64,000 bases of DNA from Nocardioides solisilvae. Lineage in GTDB: Bacteria > Actinomycetota > Actinomycetes > Propionibacteriales > Nocardioidaceae. The position numbers were made by a program, and so were the translations under genes. Shown one piece after another: positions 1-8,396 of the stretch (positions are counted from its first letter, which is position 1; each line of letters opens with the position of its first letter). The stretch lies in contig NZ_QHKX01000001.1 of NCBI RefSeq assembly GCF_003194625.1, forward strand, positions 124,001 to 188,000, read 5' to 3'. Below the pieces are notes generated by a model. That model saw only the letters and a program-made list of their open reading frames with translations, made no database searches and had not been told where the DNA came from.

Positions 1-63
1 CGGCTCACCTCGGGCGCGCCGGCGCTGCTCGCGCACGTGGGCGAGCGGGACGCGCGCGCCTGA
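1..63 (+). CDS. C-terminal end of an unidentified protein (truncated by window edge)
   Basis: The last 20 codons and a TGA stop of a rightward gene that begins before the window. All codons in this frame end in G or C, which marks it as the coding frame. A second open frame runs to base 104 but has many A/T third positions. The visible tail (ending GERDARA) is too short to assign to a family. It ends about 45 bases before the terminator hairpin next to the tRNA gene. Confidence 0.5.
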   Translation, partial: RLTSGAPALLAHVGERDARA

Positions 64-65
64 AC

Positions 66-95
66 CCCGACGACCTGGCCCCGGACGACCTGGCC
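66..95. repeat. Two tandem 15-base repeats
   Basis: Two adjacent near-identical 15-mers (CCCGACGACCTGGCC, then CCGGACGACCTGGCC) directly after the stop codon of the first gene. They could be a remnant of an older, longer C-terminus. No function is apparent. Confidence 0.45.
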
Positions 96-106
96 CGGAA
101 ATGACC

Positions 107-131
107 TGAGCCCCGCACGTGGCGGGGCTCA
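107..131. terminator. Terminator hairpin beside tRNA-Tyr
   Basis: A perfect 10-base-pair stem (TGAGCCCCGC at 107-116 pairing with 122-131) around a 5-base loop. It starts one base past the tRNA 3' end when read leftward, so it probably ends the tRNA transcript. It may also serve the rightward gene before it. There is no long T run, as is usual in high-GC actinobacteria. Confidence 0.75.
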
Positions 132-132
132 G

Positions 133-215
133 TGGCAGGTGAAGGATTCGAACCTTCGAAGGCATAAGCCGACGGATTTACAGTCCGCTCCCATTGGCCG
201 CTCGGGCAACCTGCC
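133..215 (-). tRNA. tRNA-Tyr (GTA anticodon)
   Basis: An 83-base class II tRNA read leftward. The acceptor stem GGCAGGT (209-215) pairs with ACCTGCC (134-140), with discriminator A at 133. The anticodon GTA (complement of 179-181) sits in the loop context CTGTAAAT, and a T arm with GGTTCGAATCC is present. A long variable arm fits bacterial tRNA-Tyr. CCA is not encoded. Confidence 0.96.
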
Positions 216-257
216 GGGTGCTGCGCGGACCGTTTGGCCCGGCGACAACAAGACGGA

Positions 258-286
258 AGAATAGCGCAGGCCCCACCCCAGAGGAA
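258..286 (-). promoter_or_regulatory. Predicted promoter of tRNA-Tyr
   Basis: Reading leftward, a -10-like TATTCT (263-258) lies 17 bases after TTCCTC (286-281), a weak -35. Transcription would start near 251, about 36 bases before the tRNA 5' end. The element lies inside the 5' region of the divergent yajQ gene. Confidence 0.4.
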
Positions 287-300
287 AAACAGGAGACGTC

Positions 301-792
301 ATGGCTGACTCGTCGTTCGACATCGTGAGCAAGCTCGACCGCCAGGAGGTCGACAACGCGCTCGGCCAGGCCGCCCGCGAGGTCGCGACCCGGTTCGACT
401 TCAAGGGCACGGGCGCCACCATCGAGTGGCAGGGCGAGAAGGCGATCGAGATCACCGCCAACGCCGACGACCGCGCCAGCGCCGTGCTGGACGTCTTCAA
501 GGACAAGCTGGTCAAGCGCCAGCAGTCGCTGAAGATCCTCGACGCCTCGGAGCCGCGCCCGTCGGGCCAGCAGTCGAAGATCTCGATCACCCTCAAGGAG
601 GGCATCACCTCCGAGGACGCCAAGAAGATCAGCAAGCTGATCCGCGACGAGGGCCCCAAGGGGGTCAAGGCGCAGATCCAGGGCGACGAGCTGCGCGTGT
701 CGTCGAAGAAGCGCGACGACCTGCAGGCCGTGCAGCAGCTGGTGAAGGCGCAGGACTACGAGTTCGCGGTGCAGTTCACGAACTACCGCTGA
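301..792 (+). CDS. yajQ: YajQ family nucleotide-binding protein (DUF520)
   Basis: A 163-residue protein that starts [11 protein letters not shown] and has the two-domain length typical of YajQ/DUF520. Family members bind nucleotides or RNA. The Xanthomonas homologue binds cyclic-di-GMP; whether this one does is unknown. ATG is preceded by AGGAG (290-294) at good spacing, so the start is well supported. The coding end overlaps the end of convergent cysA by 17 bases. The protein is cytosolic with no signal peptide. The gene is probably monocistronic. Confidence 0.93.
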   Translation: MADSSFDIVSKLDRQEVDNALGQAAREVATRFDFKGTGATIEWQGEKAIEITANADDRASAVLDVFKDKLVKRQQSLKILDASEPRPSGQQSKISITLKEGITSEDAKKISKLIRDEGPKGVKAQIQGDELRVSSKKRDDLQAVQQLVKAQDYEFAVQFTNYR

Positions 793-1762
793 GGGCCGCC
801 GCCCGCGGCATCACCGTGGCACCCTCGGCCGGGCTGAGCCACACCGTGGCCCCCTCCTCGAGCCGCAGCGAGCGGGCGTGGGTGCGGGTGAGCTGGACCA
901 GCACCTCCTCGCCGTCGAGCGTGTGCACCGTCAGCCGGACCTCGAAGCCCACCCGGAGCACCCGGGCGACGGTGCCCTCGGCGGCGCCCGCGACCTGCGG
1001 GGTCACCTGCACGTCGATGTCGTGCGGCCGGATCGCGTGGCCGCCCAGGGTGGTGACGTCGCCGAGGAAGCGCATGACGAAGTCGCTGGCGGGCGCGTCG
1101 TAGAGCTGGTCGGGGCTGCCGACCTGCTCCACGCGACCGTCGTTGACCACGACGATCTCGTCGGAGACCTCGAGGGCCTCCTCCTGGTCGTGGGTCACGA
1201 AGACGGTGGTCACGTGCATCTCGTCGTGCAGCCGGCGCAGCCAGTCGCGCAGCTCCTTGCGGACCTTCGCGTCGAGCGCCCCGAACGGCTCGTCGAGCAG
1301 CAGCACGGTCGGCTGGACCGCCAGGGCGCGGGCCAGGGCCATGCGCTGCCGCTGACCGCCCGAGAGCTGGGCGGGCAGGCGGTCGGCGAACTGCGAGAGG
1401 TGGACCAGCGCGAGCAGCTCGTCCACCCGCCTCTTGATGTCGGCCCGGGGGGTCTTGCGGATCTCCAGGCCGAACGCGACGTTGCGCGCGACCGACATGT
1501 GCTTGAACGCGGCGTAGTGCTGGAAGACGAAGCCCACGTTGCGCTTCTGCACGGGCAGCCGGGTCGCGTCCGTGCCCTCGATGACCACCGAGCCGCTGTC
1601 GGGCGTCTCGAGGCCGGCGATGATGCGCAGCAGGGTCGTCTTGCCGCCGCCGCTGGGCCCCAGCAGTGCGGTCAGCTGGCCGGTGGGCAGGGTGAGGTTG
1701 ATGTCTTCCAGGGCCACGAAGTCGCCGTAGCGCTTGGAGATGCCCGTGACGTCGATGCTCAT
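776..1762 (-). CDS. cysA: Sulfate/thiosulfate import ATP-binding protein CysA
   Basis: ABC-transporter ATPase of 328 residues that powers sulfate or thiosulfate import. Walker A is GPSGGGKTT (residues 35-43), the signature is LSGGQRQR, Walker B is VLLLDEPF, and the H-loop is in [11 protein letters not shown]-terminal regulatory TOBE-like region follows, somewhat shorter than in E. coli CysA. It is last in the leftward operon sbp-cysT-cysW-cysA. The 42 bases between cysW and cysA hold half of a repeated hairpin element. Which sulfur oxyanion is preferred cannot be read from the sequence. Confidence 0.93.
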   Translation of the reverse strand: MSIDVTGISKRYGDFVALEDINLTLPTGQLTALLGPSGGGKTTLLRIIAGLETPDSGSVVIEGTDATRLPVQKRNVGFVFQHYAAFKHMSVARNVAFGLEIRKTPRADIKRRVDELLALVHLSQFADRLPAQLSGGQRQRMALARALAVQPTVLLLDEPFGALDAKVRKELRDWLRRLHDEMHVTTVFVTHDQEEALEVSDEIVVVNDGRVEQVGSPDQLYDAPASDFVMRFLGDVTTLGGHAIRPHDIDVQVTPQVAGAAEGTVARVLRVGFEVRLTVHTLDGEEVLVQLTRTHARSLRLEEGATVWLSPAEGATVMPRAAALSGSS

Positions 1763-1782
1763 GACAGGTGACTGACCTTTCG

Positions 1783-1829
1783 GTGGTGGCGCGCTTCGCG
1801 CGAGTCAGTGGTGGCGCGCTTCGCGCGAG
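1783..1829. repeat. Two 22-base direct repeats, each with a hairpin
   Basis: Identical 22-mers at 1783-1804 and 1808-1829, 25 bases apart. Each contains CGCGC-TTC-GCGCG, able to form a 5-base-pair hairpin. The right copy encodes the last seven cysW codons (SREARHH) and the left copy lies in the cysW-cysA gap, so the gap looks like a duplication of the gene end. The hairpins could stabilise or attenuate the mRNA before cysA. Confidence 0.75.
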
Positions 1830-2632
1830 CGGAGCACGAAGACGACGAGGATGGCGAGGACGGAGACGCTGGCGAGGAGGAAGGCGATCGCGTACGCCCC
1901 CTCCTGGTCGAAGTTGAGGTACTTCTCCTCGACCGCGAGGGTCGCCGTACGGGTGGAGCCCAGGACGTTGCCCGAGACGACCTTGACGGCACCGAACTCG
2001 CCCAGCGAGCGGGCCAGGGTGAGGACCACGCCGTAGACGACGGCCCACTTGATGCTGGGCAGGGTGATCCGCCAGAACGTCTGCGCGCCGCTGGCGCCCA
2101 GGCTCGCGGCGGCCTGCTCCTGCTCGGTCCCGAGCTCGTGGAGGACCGGCACGACCTCCCGGATGACCAGCGGCAGCGACACGAACGCGGTCGCCATGAT
2201 GATGCCGGGCGTCGAGAAGATGACCTGGAAGCCCGCGCTCTCGAGCGAGGGCCCGAGCCAGCCGTTGCGGCCGCCGTAGACCAGCACGAGCGCGAGGCCC
2301 ACCACGATCGGCGAGACCGAGAGGGGCAGGTCGAGCAGCGCGCTTACGACCCGCTTGCCCGGGAACTCGTTGCGCACGAGCAGCAGCGAGACGCCCACGC
2401 CGAAGACGGTGTTGATGACGGTCGCCACGACCGCCGCGATCGCGGTCAGCCGCAGGGCCGACTGCATGTCGGGGTCCTCGAGGATCGCGCGGATCGCCTC
2501 GTCGCCGTGGGCGAACGTGTGGGTGACCACGAGCGAGACCGGCCACGCGACCAGGAGGAACAGGTAGGCGACGACGACGACCCGCAGCACGTAGGTCATC
2601 GGGCCCTTGGGGTAGCGGTGTCGCTCAGCCAC
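1805..2632 (-). CDS. cysW: Sulfate ABC transporter permease CysW
   Basis: Inner-membrane permease of 275 residues with about six membrane segments. It has the cytoplasmic EAA-type coupling loop (EQAAASLGASGAQTFWRITL) that contacts the CysA ATPase. It overlaps the end of cysT by 8 bases and pairs with CysT to form the channel. Its final residues SREARHH are encoded by one copy of a direct repeat duplicated downstream, so the C-terminus may have been altered recently. Confidence 0.92.
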   Translation of the reverse strand: MAERHRYPKGPMTYVLRVVVVAYLFLLVAWPVSLVVTHTFAHGDEAIRAILEDPDMQSALRLTAIAAVVATVINTVFGVGVSLLLVRNEFPGKRVVSALLDLPLSVSPIVVGLALVLVYGGRNGWLGPSLESAGFQVIFSTPGIIMATAFVSLPLVIREVVPVLHELGTEQEQAAASLGASGAQTFWRITLPSIKWAVVYGVVLTLARSLGEFGAVKVVSGNVLGSTRTATLAVEEKYLNFDQEGAYAIAFLLASVSVLAILVVFVLRSREARHH

Positions 2633-3464
2633 GGCGGGCCACCCTTCGCTGGACGACGTCGAGCAGGACGATCACGGCCAGGGAGATCAGGAGCAGCAGC
2701 GTCGCGATGGCTGCGGCGCTGCTCCGGTTGTCGTTCTCGATCGCGGCGAGGATGCGCACCGACGTGACCTCGGACCTGAACGGCAGGTTGCCCGAGAGCA
2801 GGACCAGGGAGCCGTACTCCCCCACCGCGCGCGCGAAGGAGAGCGCCGCCCCCGCGGCGATCGCGGGCACCAGGGCCGGCAGCACGACGCGGCGGAAGGT
2901 CGTGAGGCGGGACGCACCCAGGGACGCGGCCGCCTCCTCGATCTCGGGGTCGAGCTGCTCGAGGACCGGCTGGACCGTGCGCACGACGAACGGCAGCGTG
3001 ACGAACAGGAAGGCCAGGAAGACCGAGTACTCGGTGTTCGCGACGTGCAGCCCGAGCGGGCTGTCGTTGCCGTAGAGCGAGACCAGCACCAGGCCGGCCA
3101 CGATGGTGGGCAGCGCGAACGGGATGTCGATGACGAGCTCGAGGAGCTTCTTGCCCGGGAAGCCGTCCCGGACCAGCACCCACGAGATCGTCGTGCCGAC
3201 CACGATGTTGACGACCGTCACGGCGAACGCCGAGAGCACGGTGAGCTTGATGGCCGCAGCCGTCTGCTCGTTGGAGATGGCCGACCAGAACCCGCCGAGC
3301 CCGCCGGCCGCCGCCGTCGCGACGACGGCGGCCAGCGGGACCAGGACGAGCAGGCTGAACCAGATCATGGTGACGCCCAACCCGATCCCCGAGGTCCGGG
3401 TCAGGTCGTGGGTCGCCGTGCGGCGGGCCGGGGCCCGCCGCGCGACGTCTTCGGAGACGCTCAT
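2625..3464 (-). CDS. cysT: Sulfate ABC transporter permease CysT
   Basis: Membrane permease of 279 residues. A charged, Arg-rich N-terminal segment of about 25 residues is followed by six predicted membrane helices, with an EAA loop EEAAASLGASRLTTFRRVVL. It forms the heterodimeric channel with CysW. The start is ATG at 3464, 23 bases after the sbp stop. The gene is part of the single sulfate uptake operon. The paired permeases and downstream CysA fit the CysTWA class rather than the molybdate class, which has one permease. Confidence 0.92.
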   Translation of the reverse strand: MSVSEDVARRAPARRTATHDLTRTSGIGLGVTMIWFSLLVLVPLAAVVATAAAGGLGGFWSAISNEQTAAAIKLTVLSAFAVTVVNIVVGTTISWVLVRDGFPGKKLLELVIDIPFALPTIVAGLVLVSLYGNDSPLGLHVANTEYSVFLAFLFVTLPFVVRTVQPVLEQLDPEIEEAAASLGASRLTTFRRVVLPALVPAIAAGAALSFARAVGEYGSLVLLSGNLPFRSEVTSVRILAAIENDNRSSAAAIATLLLLISLAVIVLLDVVQRRVARRG

Positions 3465-3487
3465 GGGGATCTCTCGCGCTCGTCCGA

Positions 3488-4576
3488 CTAGGAGGAGGCC
3501 TTGCCGGACTTGGCGATCGCGTCCGTCACGATGCCCAGCGACTGGCCGTCCTCGCCGGTGCCGAACAGCTTGTCGGCGACGCCGCTCCAGTCACCGCCGC
3601 CGAAGTCCTGCTCCAGCGTCAGCAGGTTGGGGACCTCGGGGAACGGGTCGTCGGCGACCGGCGCACCCTTGATGTCGGTGGGCTCGAGGCCGACGGCGTC
3701 CCAGTCGACGGTGCCGGGCGCGGCGGTGTTGACCGGGCGGAAGCCGGTGAGGGCGAACTGCTTCTGGCCCTCCTTGCTCAGGACGAAGTCGAGCCAGTCC
3801 TGGGCGACCGGCGCGCTGTCCTCCAGGACCGCGCCCGGGTTCTCGATGAGGAGGGTGGTCTCCGGGATGACGTACTCGAAGCCCTCACCGTTCTGCGCGG
3901 CGAGGATGGCCTCGTTCTCGTAGGCCAGCAGCACGTCGCCGTTGCCCTGCAGGAAGCTCGTCGTCGCGTCGCGGCCCGAGTTGGTGAGCGAGACGACGTT
4001 CGCGAAGAGCTTCTCGGTGAACTCGGTCGCCTCCTCCTCGGAGCCCCCGTTCTCGGTGATGTGGCCCCAGGCGGCGAGGGCGTTCCAGCGGGCGGCGCCC
4101 GAGGAGGCCGGGTTGGCGGTCACGATGCCGACACCGGGCTCGACCAGGTCGTCCCAGCCCTGGATGTCCTTCGGGTTGCCGTCGCGGACGCCGAGGACCA
4201 CGACCGAGGTGGAGACGATGCCCTTGTTCTCGCCCTGGTTCCAGGACGGGTCGACGAGCTCGGCGTCGACGAGGCGCTGGACGTCGGTGGAGACGGAGAA
4301 GTGGACGTAGTCGGCGTCGAGGCCGTCGGCCACCGCGCGGCTCTGGTCGCCCGAGGCGCCGTACGACGTCTTGAAGCTGGCCCCCTTGCCCTCGTCGGTC
4401 TTCACGAACTCGTCGGCGATGTTCTTGTTGGCCGCCTCCGGCACGGCGAAGCCGACGATGCTGATCGTCTTGTCGTCGCCCTCCGCCGCGTCCGATCCGC
4501 CGCAGGCGCTCAGGCCCAGCATCCCCAGCGCGACCGCGCCCGCGACCAGTCCTCGGCGCATTCCCCTCGACCTCAT
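3488..4576 (-). CDS. sbp: Sulfate-binding lipoprotein (substrate-binding protein)
   Basis: Solute-binding lipoprotein of 362 residues that delivers sulfate to CysTW. The start at 4576 is preferred because AGGGAG lies about 6 bases upstream and the protein then begins with a normal signal peptide, MRSRGMRRGL, and lipobox LSAC (acylated Cys25). The frame is open 69 bases further to an ATG at 4645, but that would put 23 unlikely residues before the signal. The mature part resembles the Sbp/CysP family. It is first in the operon, so it carries the promoter region with the palindromes at 4630-4652. Confidence 0.9.
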   Translation of the reverse strand: MRSRGMRRGLVAGAVALGMLGLSACGGSDAAEGDDKTISIVGFAVPEAANKNIADEFVKTDEGKGASFKTSYGASGDQSRAVADGLDADYVHFSVSTDVQRLVDAELVDPSWNQGENKGIVSTSVVVLGVRDGNPKDIQGWDDLVEPGVGIVTANPASSGAARWNALAAWGHITENGGSEEEATEFTEKLFANVVSLTNSGRDATTSFLQGNGDVLLAYENEAILAAQNGEGFEYVIPETTLLIENPGAVLEDSAPVAQDWLDFVLSKEGQKQFALTGFRPVNTAAPGTVDWDAVGLEPTDIKGAPVADDPFPEVPNLLTLEQDFGGGDWSGVADKLFGTGEDGQSLGIVTDAIAKSGKASS

Positions 4577-4629
4577 GTGCTGCTCCCTCGTGCAGCCGCC
4601 CTCGCGGACGGCGTGATCTGATGTTTGCC

Positions 4630-4652
4630 CAGTAACGTACTGCACTTTAGTG
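4630..4652. promoter_or_regulatory. Paired inverted repeats in the sbp promoter region (candidate operator)
   Basis: CAGTA-ACG-TACTG (4630-4642) is a perfect inverted repeat. It abuts CACT-TT-AGTG (4643-4652). Read leftward, a -10-like TACGTT (4639-4634) lies inside the first repeat and TAAAGT (4649-4644) inside the second, so a bound protein would block RNA polymerase. The regulator is unknown; no regulator gene lies nearby. The surrounding divergent gap (4577-4834) shows no recognisable riboswitch. Confidence 0.4.
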
Positions 4653-4834
4653 GCTTACTTCGCATATGAGACAAAGGCTGGGACGTGTCGCGGCTCACGC
4701 CGCCTCGCGAGGGGCCCCGGCGGCGTTCAAGACGAAGCGGTCGGCGGCTTGGCGCGGGGTTACTGTGGAGGCGGTGCGCCTGCTCCGGGGCGCCCCCAGG
4801 ACATGCAGCAGGACAGGCAGAAGGAAGGCCCGCA

Positions 4835-6784
4835 GTGACGAAGCAGGTCAAGCAGCTGGACCGCGTGATCATCCGGTTCGCCGGTGACTCCGGTGACGGC
4901 ATGCAGCTCACGGGCGACCGGTTCACCCAGGAGTCCGCGGCCTTCGGGAACGACCTCGCGACGTTCCCCAACTTCCCCGCCGAGATCCGGGCGCCGCAGG
5001 GCACCCTGCCGGGCGTCTCGTCCTTCCAGGTGCACTTCGCCGACCACGACATCCTCACGCCGGGCGACCGGCCCGACGTGCTGGTGGCGATGAACCCGGC
5101 GGCGCTGCGCGCCAACCTCGGCGACCTGCCCAAGGGCGCGACGATCATCGTCGACACCCACGACTTCACCGCGCGCAACCTCACCAAGGCCGGCTACGCG
5201 GGCTCGCCGCTCGAGGACGACTCGCTGGCCGAGTTCGCCGTGCACCAGCTCGACCTCACGGGGATGACCGTCGAGGCGGTCAAGGAGTTCGGCCTCTCCC
5301 GCAAGGACGCCGCCCGCGCGAAGAACATGTTCGCCCTCGGCCTGCTGTCGTGGATGTACGGCCGTCCGACCGAGACCACGGTCGAGTTCCTCTCCCGGCG
5401 CTTCGCCAAGGTGCCCGACATCCGCGACGCCAACATCACGGCGTTCAAGATGGGCTGGAACTTCGGCGAGACCACCGAGGCCTTCGCCGTCTCCTACGAG
5501 ATCAAGCCGGCCCCGATGGAGCCCGGCACCTATCGCAACATCACGGGCAACCTGGCGCTGGCCTACGGGCTCGTCGCCGGCGGGGTGCAGTCGGGCCTGC
5601 CCGTCTTCCTGGGCTCCTACCCGATCACCCCGGCCTCCGACATCCTGCACGAGCTCTCCCGGCACAAGGCCTTCGGCGTCACCACCTTCCAGGCCGAGGA
5701 CGAGATCGCCGGCGTCGGCTCCGCCATCGGCGCCTCGTTCGCCGGCCACCTGGGCGTCACCACCACCTCCGGGCCGGGCGTGGCGCTGAAGTCGGAGGCG
5801 ATCGGCCTCGCCGTGATGACCGAGCTGCCGCTGGTGGTCGTCGACGTGCAGCGCGGCGGCCCGTCCACCGGACTGCCCACCAAGACCGAGCAGGCCGACC
5901 TGCTGCAGGCGATGTTCGGCCGCAACGGCGAGTCGCCGCTGCCCGTCATCGCGCCGCAGTCCCCCGGCGACTGCTTCGACGCCGCCCTCGAGGCCTGCCG
6001 GATCGCGGTCACCTACCGCACCCCGGTGATGCTGCTCTCCGACGGGATGCTCGCCAACGGCTCCGAGCCGTGGCGGATCCCCGAGGTCTCCGAGCTGCCG
6101 GTCATCGACCCGGCCTTCGCGACCGGGCCCAACCACGTCTCCACGACCAAGGACGCGAAGACCGGCGAGGTCAGCGAGGTCGCCGACTTCTGGCCCTACG
6201 TCCGCGACGAGGAGACCCTCGCCCGCCCGTGGGCGCCGCCCGGCGTCGCGGGCCTCGAGCACCGGATCGGCGGCCTGGAGAAGGCCGACGGCCACGGCAA
6301 CATCTCCTACGACCCGGCCAACCACGACTACATGGTGCGCACCCGTGCCGCCAAGGTCGCCCGGATCGCCGACTCCCTGCCCCCGCTCGAGGTCGACGAC
6401 CCGACCGGCGCGGCCAAGGTGCTGGTGCTGGGGTGGGGCTCCACCTACGGCCCCATCGGCGCCGCGGTCCGCCGGGTGCGCCGCGCCGGTGGGCGGGTGG
6501 CCCAGACCCACCTGCGCCACGTCAACCCGTTCCCGAAGGACCTGGGTGCGATCCTGGCGCGCTACGACAAGGTGCTGGTCCCCGAGATGAACCTCGGCCA
6601 GCTCTCGCTGCTGCTGCGCGCCGAGTACCTGGTCGACACCGTCGGCTACAACCAGGTCAACGGCATGCCGATCAAGGCCGCCGACCTCGCCGAGGTGATC
6701 GGCAGCCTCGTCGCCGAGGTCGAGGGCACGCCCCTCGACCTCGCCGGCACCCTCGACGACTCCGTGGAAGGAGCCTCCCGATGA
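4835..6784 (+). CDS. korA: 2-oxoacid:ferredoxin oxidoreductase, fused gamma-alpha subunit (KorA)
   Basis: Oxidises 2-oxoglutarate (or a related 2-oxoacid) to the acyl-CoA with ferredoxin as acceptor, together with KorB. There are 649 residues: a gamma domain first (FAGDSGDGMQ near 15-24), then the alpha pyrimidine-binding domain (SYPITPASD near 265), then a C-terminal domain. The start is GTG at 4835, with AAGGAAGG six bases upstream. An upstream in-frame extension to 4685 lacks family similarity. It is coupled to korB by an ATGA overlap. Actinobacterial KorAB can supplement or replace oxoglutarate dehydrogenase. Confidence 0.93.
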   Translation: MTKQVKQLDRVIIRFAGDSGDGMQLTGDRFTQESAAFGNDLATFPNFPAEIRAPQGTLPGVSSFQVHFADHDILTPGDRPDVLVAMNPAALRANLGDLPKGATIIVDTHDFTARNLTKAGYAGSPLEDDSLAEFAVHQLDLTGMTVEAVKEFGLSRKDAARAKNMFALGLLSWMYGRPTETTVEFLSRRFAKVPDIRDANITAFKMGWNFGETTEAFAVSYEIKPAPMEPGTYRNITGNLALAYGLVAGGVQSGLPVFLGSYPITPASDILHELSRHKAFGVTTFQAEDEIAGVGSAIGASFAGHLGVTTTSGPGVALKSEAIGLAVMTELPLVVVDVQRGGPSTGLPTKTEQADLLQAMFGRNGESPLPVIAPQSPGDCFDAALEACRIAVTYRTPVMLLSDGMLANGSEPWRIPEVSELPVIDPAFATGPNHVSTTKDAKTGEVSEVADFWPYVRDEETLARPWAPPGVAGLEHRIGGLEKADGHGNISYDPANHDYMVRTRAAKVARIADSLPPLEVDDPTGAAKVLVLGWGSTYGPIGAAVRRVRRAGGRVAQTHLRHVNPFPKDLGAILARYDKVLVPEMNLGQLSLLLRAEYLVDTVGYNQVNGMPIKAADLAEVIGSLVAEVEGTPLDLAGTLDDSVEGASR

Positions 6785-7884
6785 CTGCGACCGACCTCCC
6801 CTTCCCGACCTCCGGCACCGCCGGCGTCCCGACCCTCGCCGAGGGCGAGAAGCAGACCGGCAAGGACTTCACCTCCGACCAGGAGGTGCGCTGGTGCCCG
6901 GGCTGCGGCGACTACGCCGTGCTCAAGGCCGTCCAGTCGTTCCTGCCCGACCTGGGGCTGCGCCGCGAGAACATCGTCTTCGTCTCGGGCATCGGCTGCA
7001 GCTCGCGCTTCCCGTACTACCTCGACACCTACGGGATGCACTCGATCCACGGGCGGGCCCCGTCGATCGCCACCGGCATCGCCACGGCCCGCGAGGACCT
7101 CTCGGTCTGGGTCGTCACCGGCGACGGCGACGCGCTCTCCATCGGCGGCAACCACCTGATCCACGCCCTGCGCCGCAACGTCAACATGACGATCCTGCTC
7201 TTCAACAACCGGATCTACGGGCTCACCAAGGGGCAGTACTCCCCCACCTCCGAGGCCGGCAAGGTCACCAAGTCCACCCCGATGGGCTCGCTCGACCACC
7301 CGTTCAACCCGGTCTCCCTGGCGCTGGGCGCCGAGGCGAGCTTCGTGGCCCGCACCATCGACTCCGACCGCAAGCACCTCACGTCGGTGCTGGCCGCGGC
7401 CGCCGCCCACCGCGGCACGTCGCTGGTCGAGATCTACCAGAACTGCCCGATCTTCAACGACGGGGCGTTCGACGCGATCAAGAGCCCCGACACCAAGGCC
7501 GACGCGATCATCCCGCTGGTCCACGGGGAGCAGATCCGCTTCGGCCAGCACGACGAGGAGGGGCGCGGCACCAAGGTGCTGGTCCGCGACGAGGTGACCG
7601 GCGGGGTCCGGGCGGCCATGGCCGCCGACGTCGCCGAGGAGGCCGTGCTCGTCCACGACGCGCACAACCCCGACCCGACGCTCGCCTTCGCCATCAGCCG
7701 GCTCACCGACTCGGGCTACCTCAACCAGTCGCCCATCGGCATCTTCCGCCAGGTCGACCGCCCGACGTACGACGACCAGGCGCGCGAGCAGCTCACCCTC
7801 GCGGCCGGCTCCTCGTCCGACGGCGACCCGGGGGCCCGCCTCGCCTCGCTGATCGGCGGCGGCGACACCTGGACGGTCGTCTGA
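6781..7884 (+). CDS. korB: 2-oxoacid:ferredoxin oxidoreductase subunit beta (KorB)
   Basis: Thiamine-diphosphate subunit of 367 residues. An iron-sulfur motif CPGCGD lies at 39-44, with a further conserved Cys in GIGCSSR (about 73). The thiamine-binding signature runs from GDGD (114-117) to NN (142-143). The start ATG overlaps the korA stop (ATGA). No separate ferredoxin or delta subunit follows, so the electron acceptor is encoded elsewhere. The last six codons form the left arm of a strong terminator hairpin. Confidence 0.94.
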   Translation: MTATDLPFPTSGTAGVPTLAEGEKQTGKDFTSDQEVRWCPGCGDYAVLKAVQSFLPDLGLRRENIVFVSGIGCSSRFPYYLDTYGMHSIHGRAPSIATGIATAREDLSVWVVTGDGDALSIGGNHLIHALRRNVNMTILLFNNRIYGLTKGQYSPTSEAGKVTKSTPMGSLDHPFNPVSLALGAEASFVARTIDSDRKHLTSVLAAAAAHRGTSLVEIYQNCPIFNDGAFDAIKSPDTKADAIIPLVHGEQIRFGQHDEEGRGTKVLVRDEVTGGVRAAMAADVAEEAVLVHDAHNPDPTLAFAISRLTDSGYLNQSPIGIFRQVDRPTYDDQAREQLTLAAGSSSDGDPGARLASLIGGGDTWTVV

Positions 7885-7898
7885 GCGACCGTCCAGGT
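7867..7898. terminator. Bidirectional terminator overlapping the korB stop
   Basis: A perfect 13-base-pair stem (ACCTGGACGGTCG at 7867-7879 with 7886-7898) and a 6-base loop that contains the korB stop codon. It separates korB from the convergent gene ending at 7907 and can act in both directions. Confidence 0.85.
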
Positions 7899-7906
7899 CG
7901 GTCGGC

Positions 7907-8302
7907 TCAGCGCCGCTTCTTGCCACCCGGCATGATCACGCCGATCTTCGTGCTGCGGGAGCGGGCGAAGCCGTCCTGCCCGTTGACCTGCACGCGGTAG
8001 AGCCACTTGCCGGGCTCCTTGGGCGCGAGGATCCGGGTCTTGGCCACGCCGTTGGCGTTGACGTTGACCTTCTTGAACTTCTTCCACTTGCACTTGCCGC
8101 ACTTCTTCTGCTGGATCACGGCCTTGCCGTCGACCATGTCGGAGATGGTCGCCTTGAGCTGGAAGGCGCGGTAGGTCTTCTGGGTCGTCGTCCACTCGAT
8201 CGTGCGGACCGGGAGGTCCTCGGCCTGCGCCGGGACGGCCAGGAGCGGCCCGCCGAGCAGGAGGGCGACGGACGGGACGAGCAGTGCGCGGAAGATCCGC
8301 AT
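7907..8302 (-). CDS. Small secreted basic protein with an Ig-like fold signature
   Basis: A 131-residue exported protein of unknown function. It has a signal peptide (MRIFRALLVP start, likely cleavage after AQA at 25-27). The mature part is Lys-rich, with a Cys pair CGKC (68-71) and a tail KKRR. The stretch from KAVIQQ through KWKK to YRVQV lines up with residues about 99-142 of the GH16 enzyme at 29349 (KVVLQ, SWKK, EYRVKL), suggesting the same accessory beta-sandwich on its own. GGGGG lies upstream of ATG. It is probably monocistronic. Confidence 0.7.
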   Translation of the reverse strand: MRIFRALLVPSVALLLGGPLLAVPAQAEDLPVRTIEWTTTQKTYRAFQLKATISDMVDGKAVIQQKKCGKCKWKKFKKVNVNANGVAKTRILAPKEPGKWLYRVQVNGQDGFARSRSTKIGVIMPGGKKRR

Positions 8303-8396
8303 GAGTGAGTACCCCCGTGGAGCGTTGGAACGGCTGACCCGCCCATCCTAGGGGGCGACCGCGGACCCCGCCCGGGGCAGGACGGGATGCGCCGCC

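Noticed and set aside
3-104. An alternative frame at the left edge that ends in NPDDLAPDDLARK
   Set aside because: Many of its codons end in A or T, while the other frame is entirely G/C-ending, so it is not the coding frame.
4577-4645. Longer sbp starting at the ATG at 4645
   Set aside because: It would add 23 residues before a complete lipoprotein signal peptide and overlap the promoter dyads. The ATG at 4576 has its own ribosome site.
4577-4834. SAM or other sulfur riboswitch before sbp or korA
   Set aside because: I found no recognisable conserved core or long structured leader, only short dyads.
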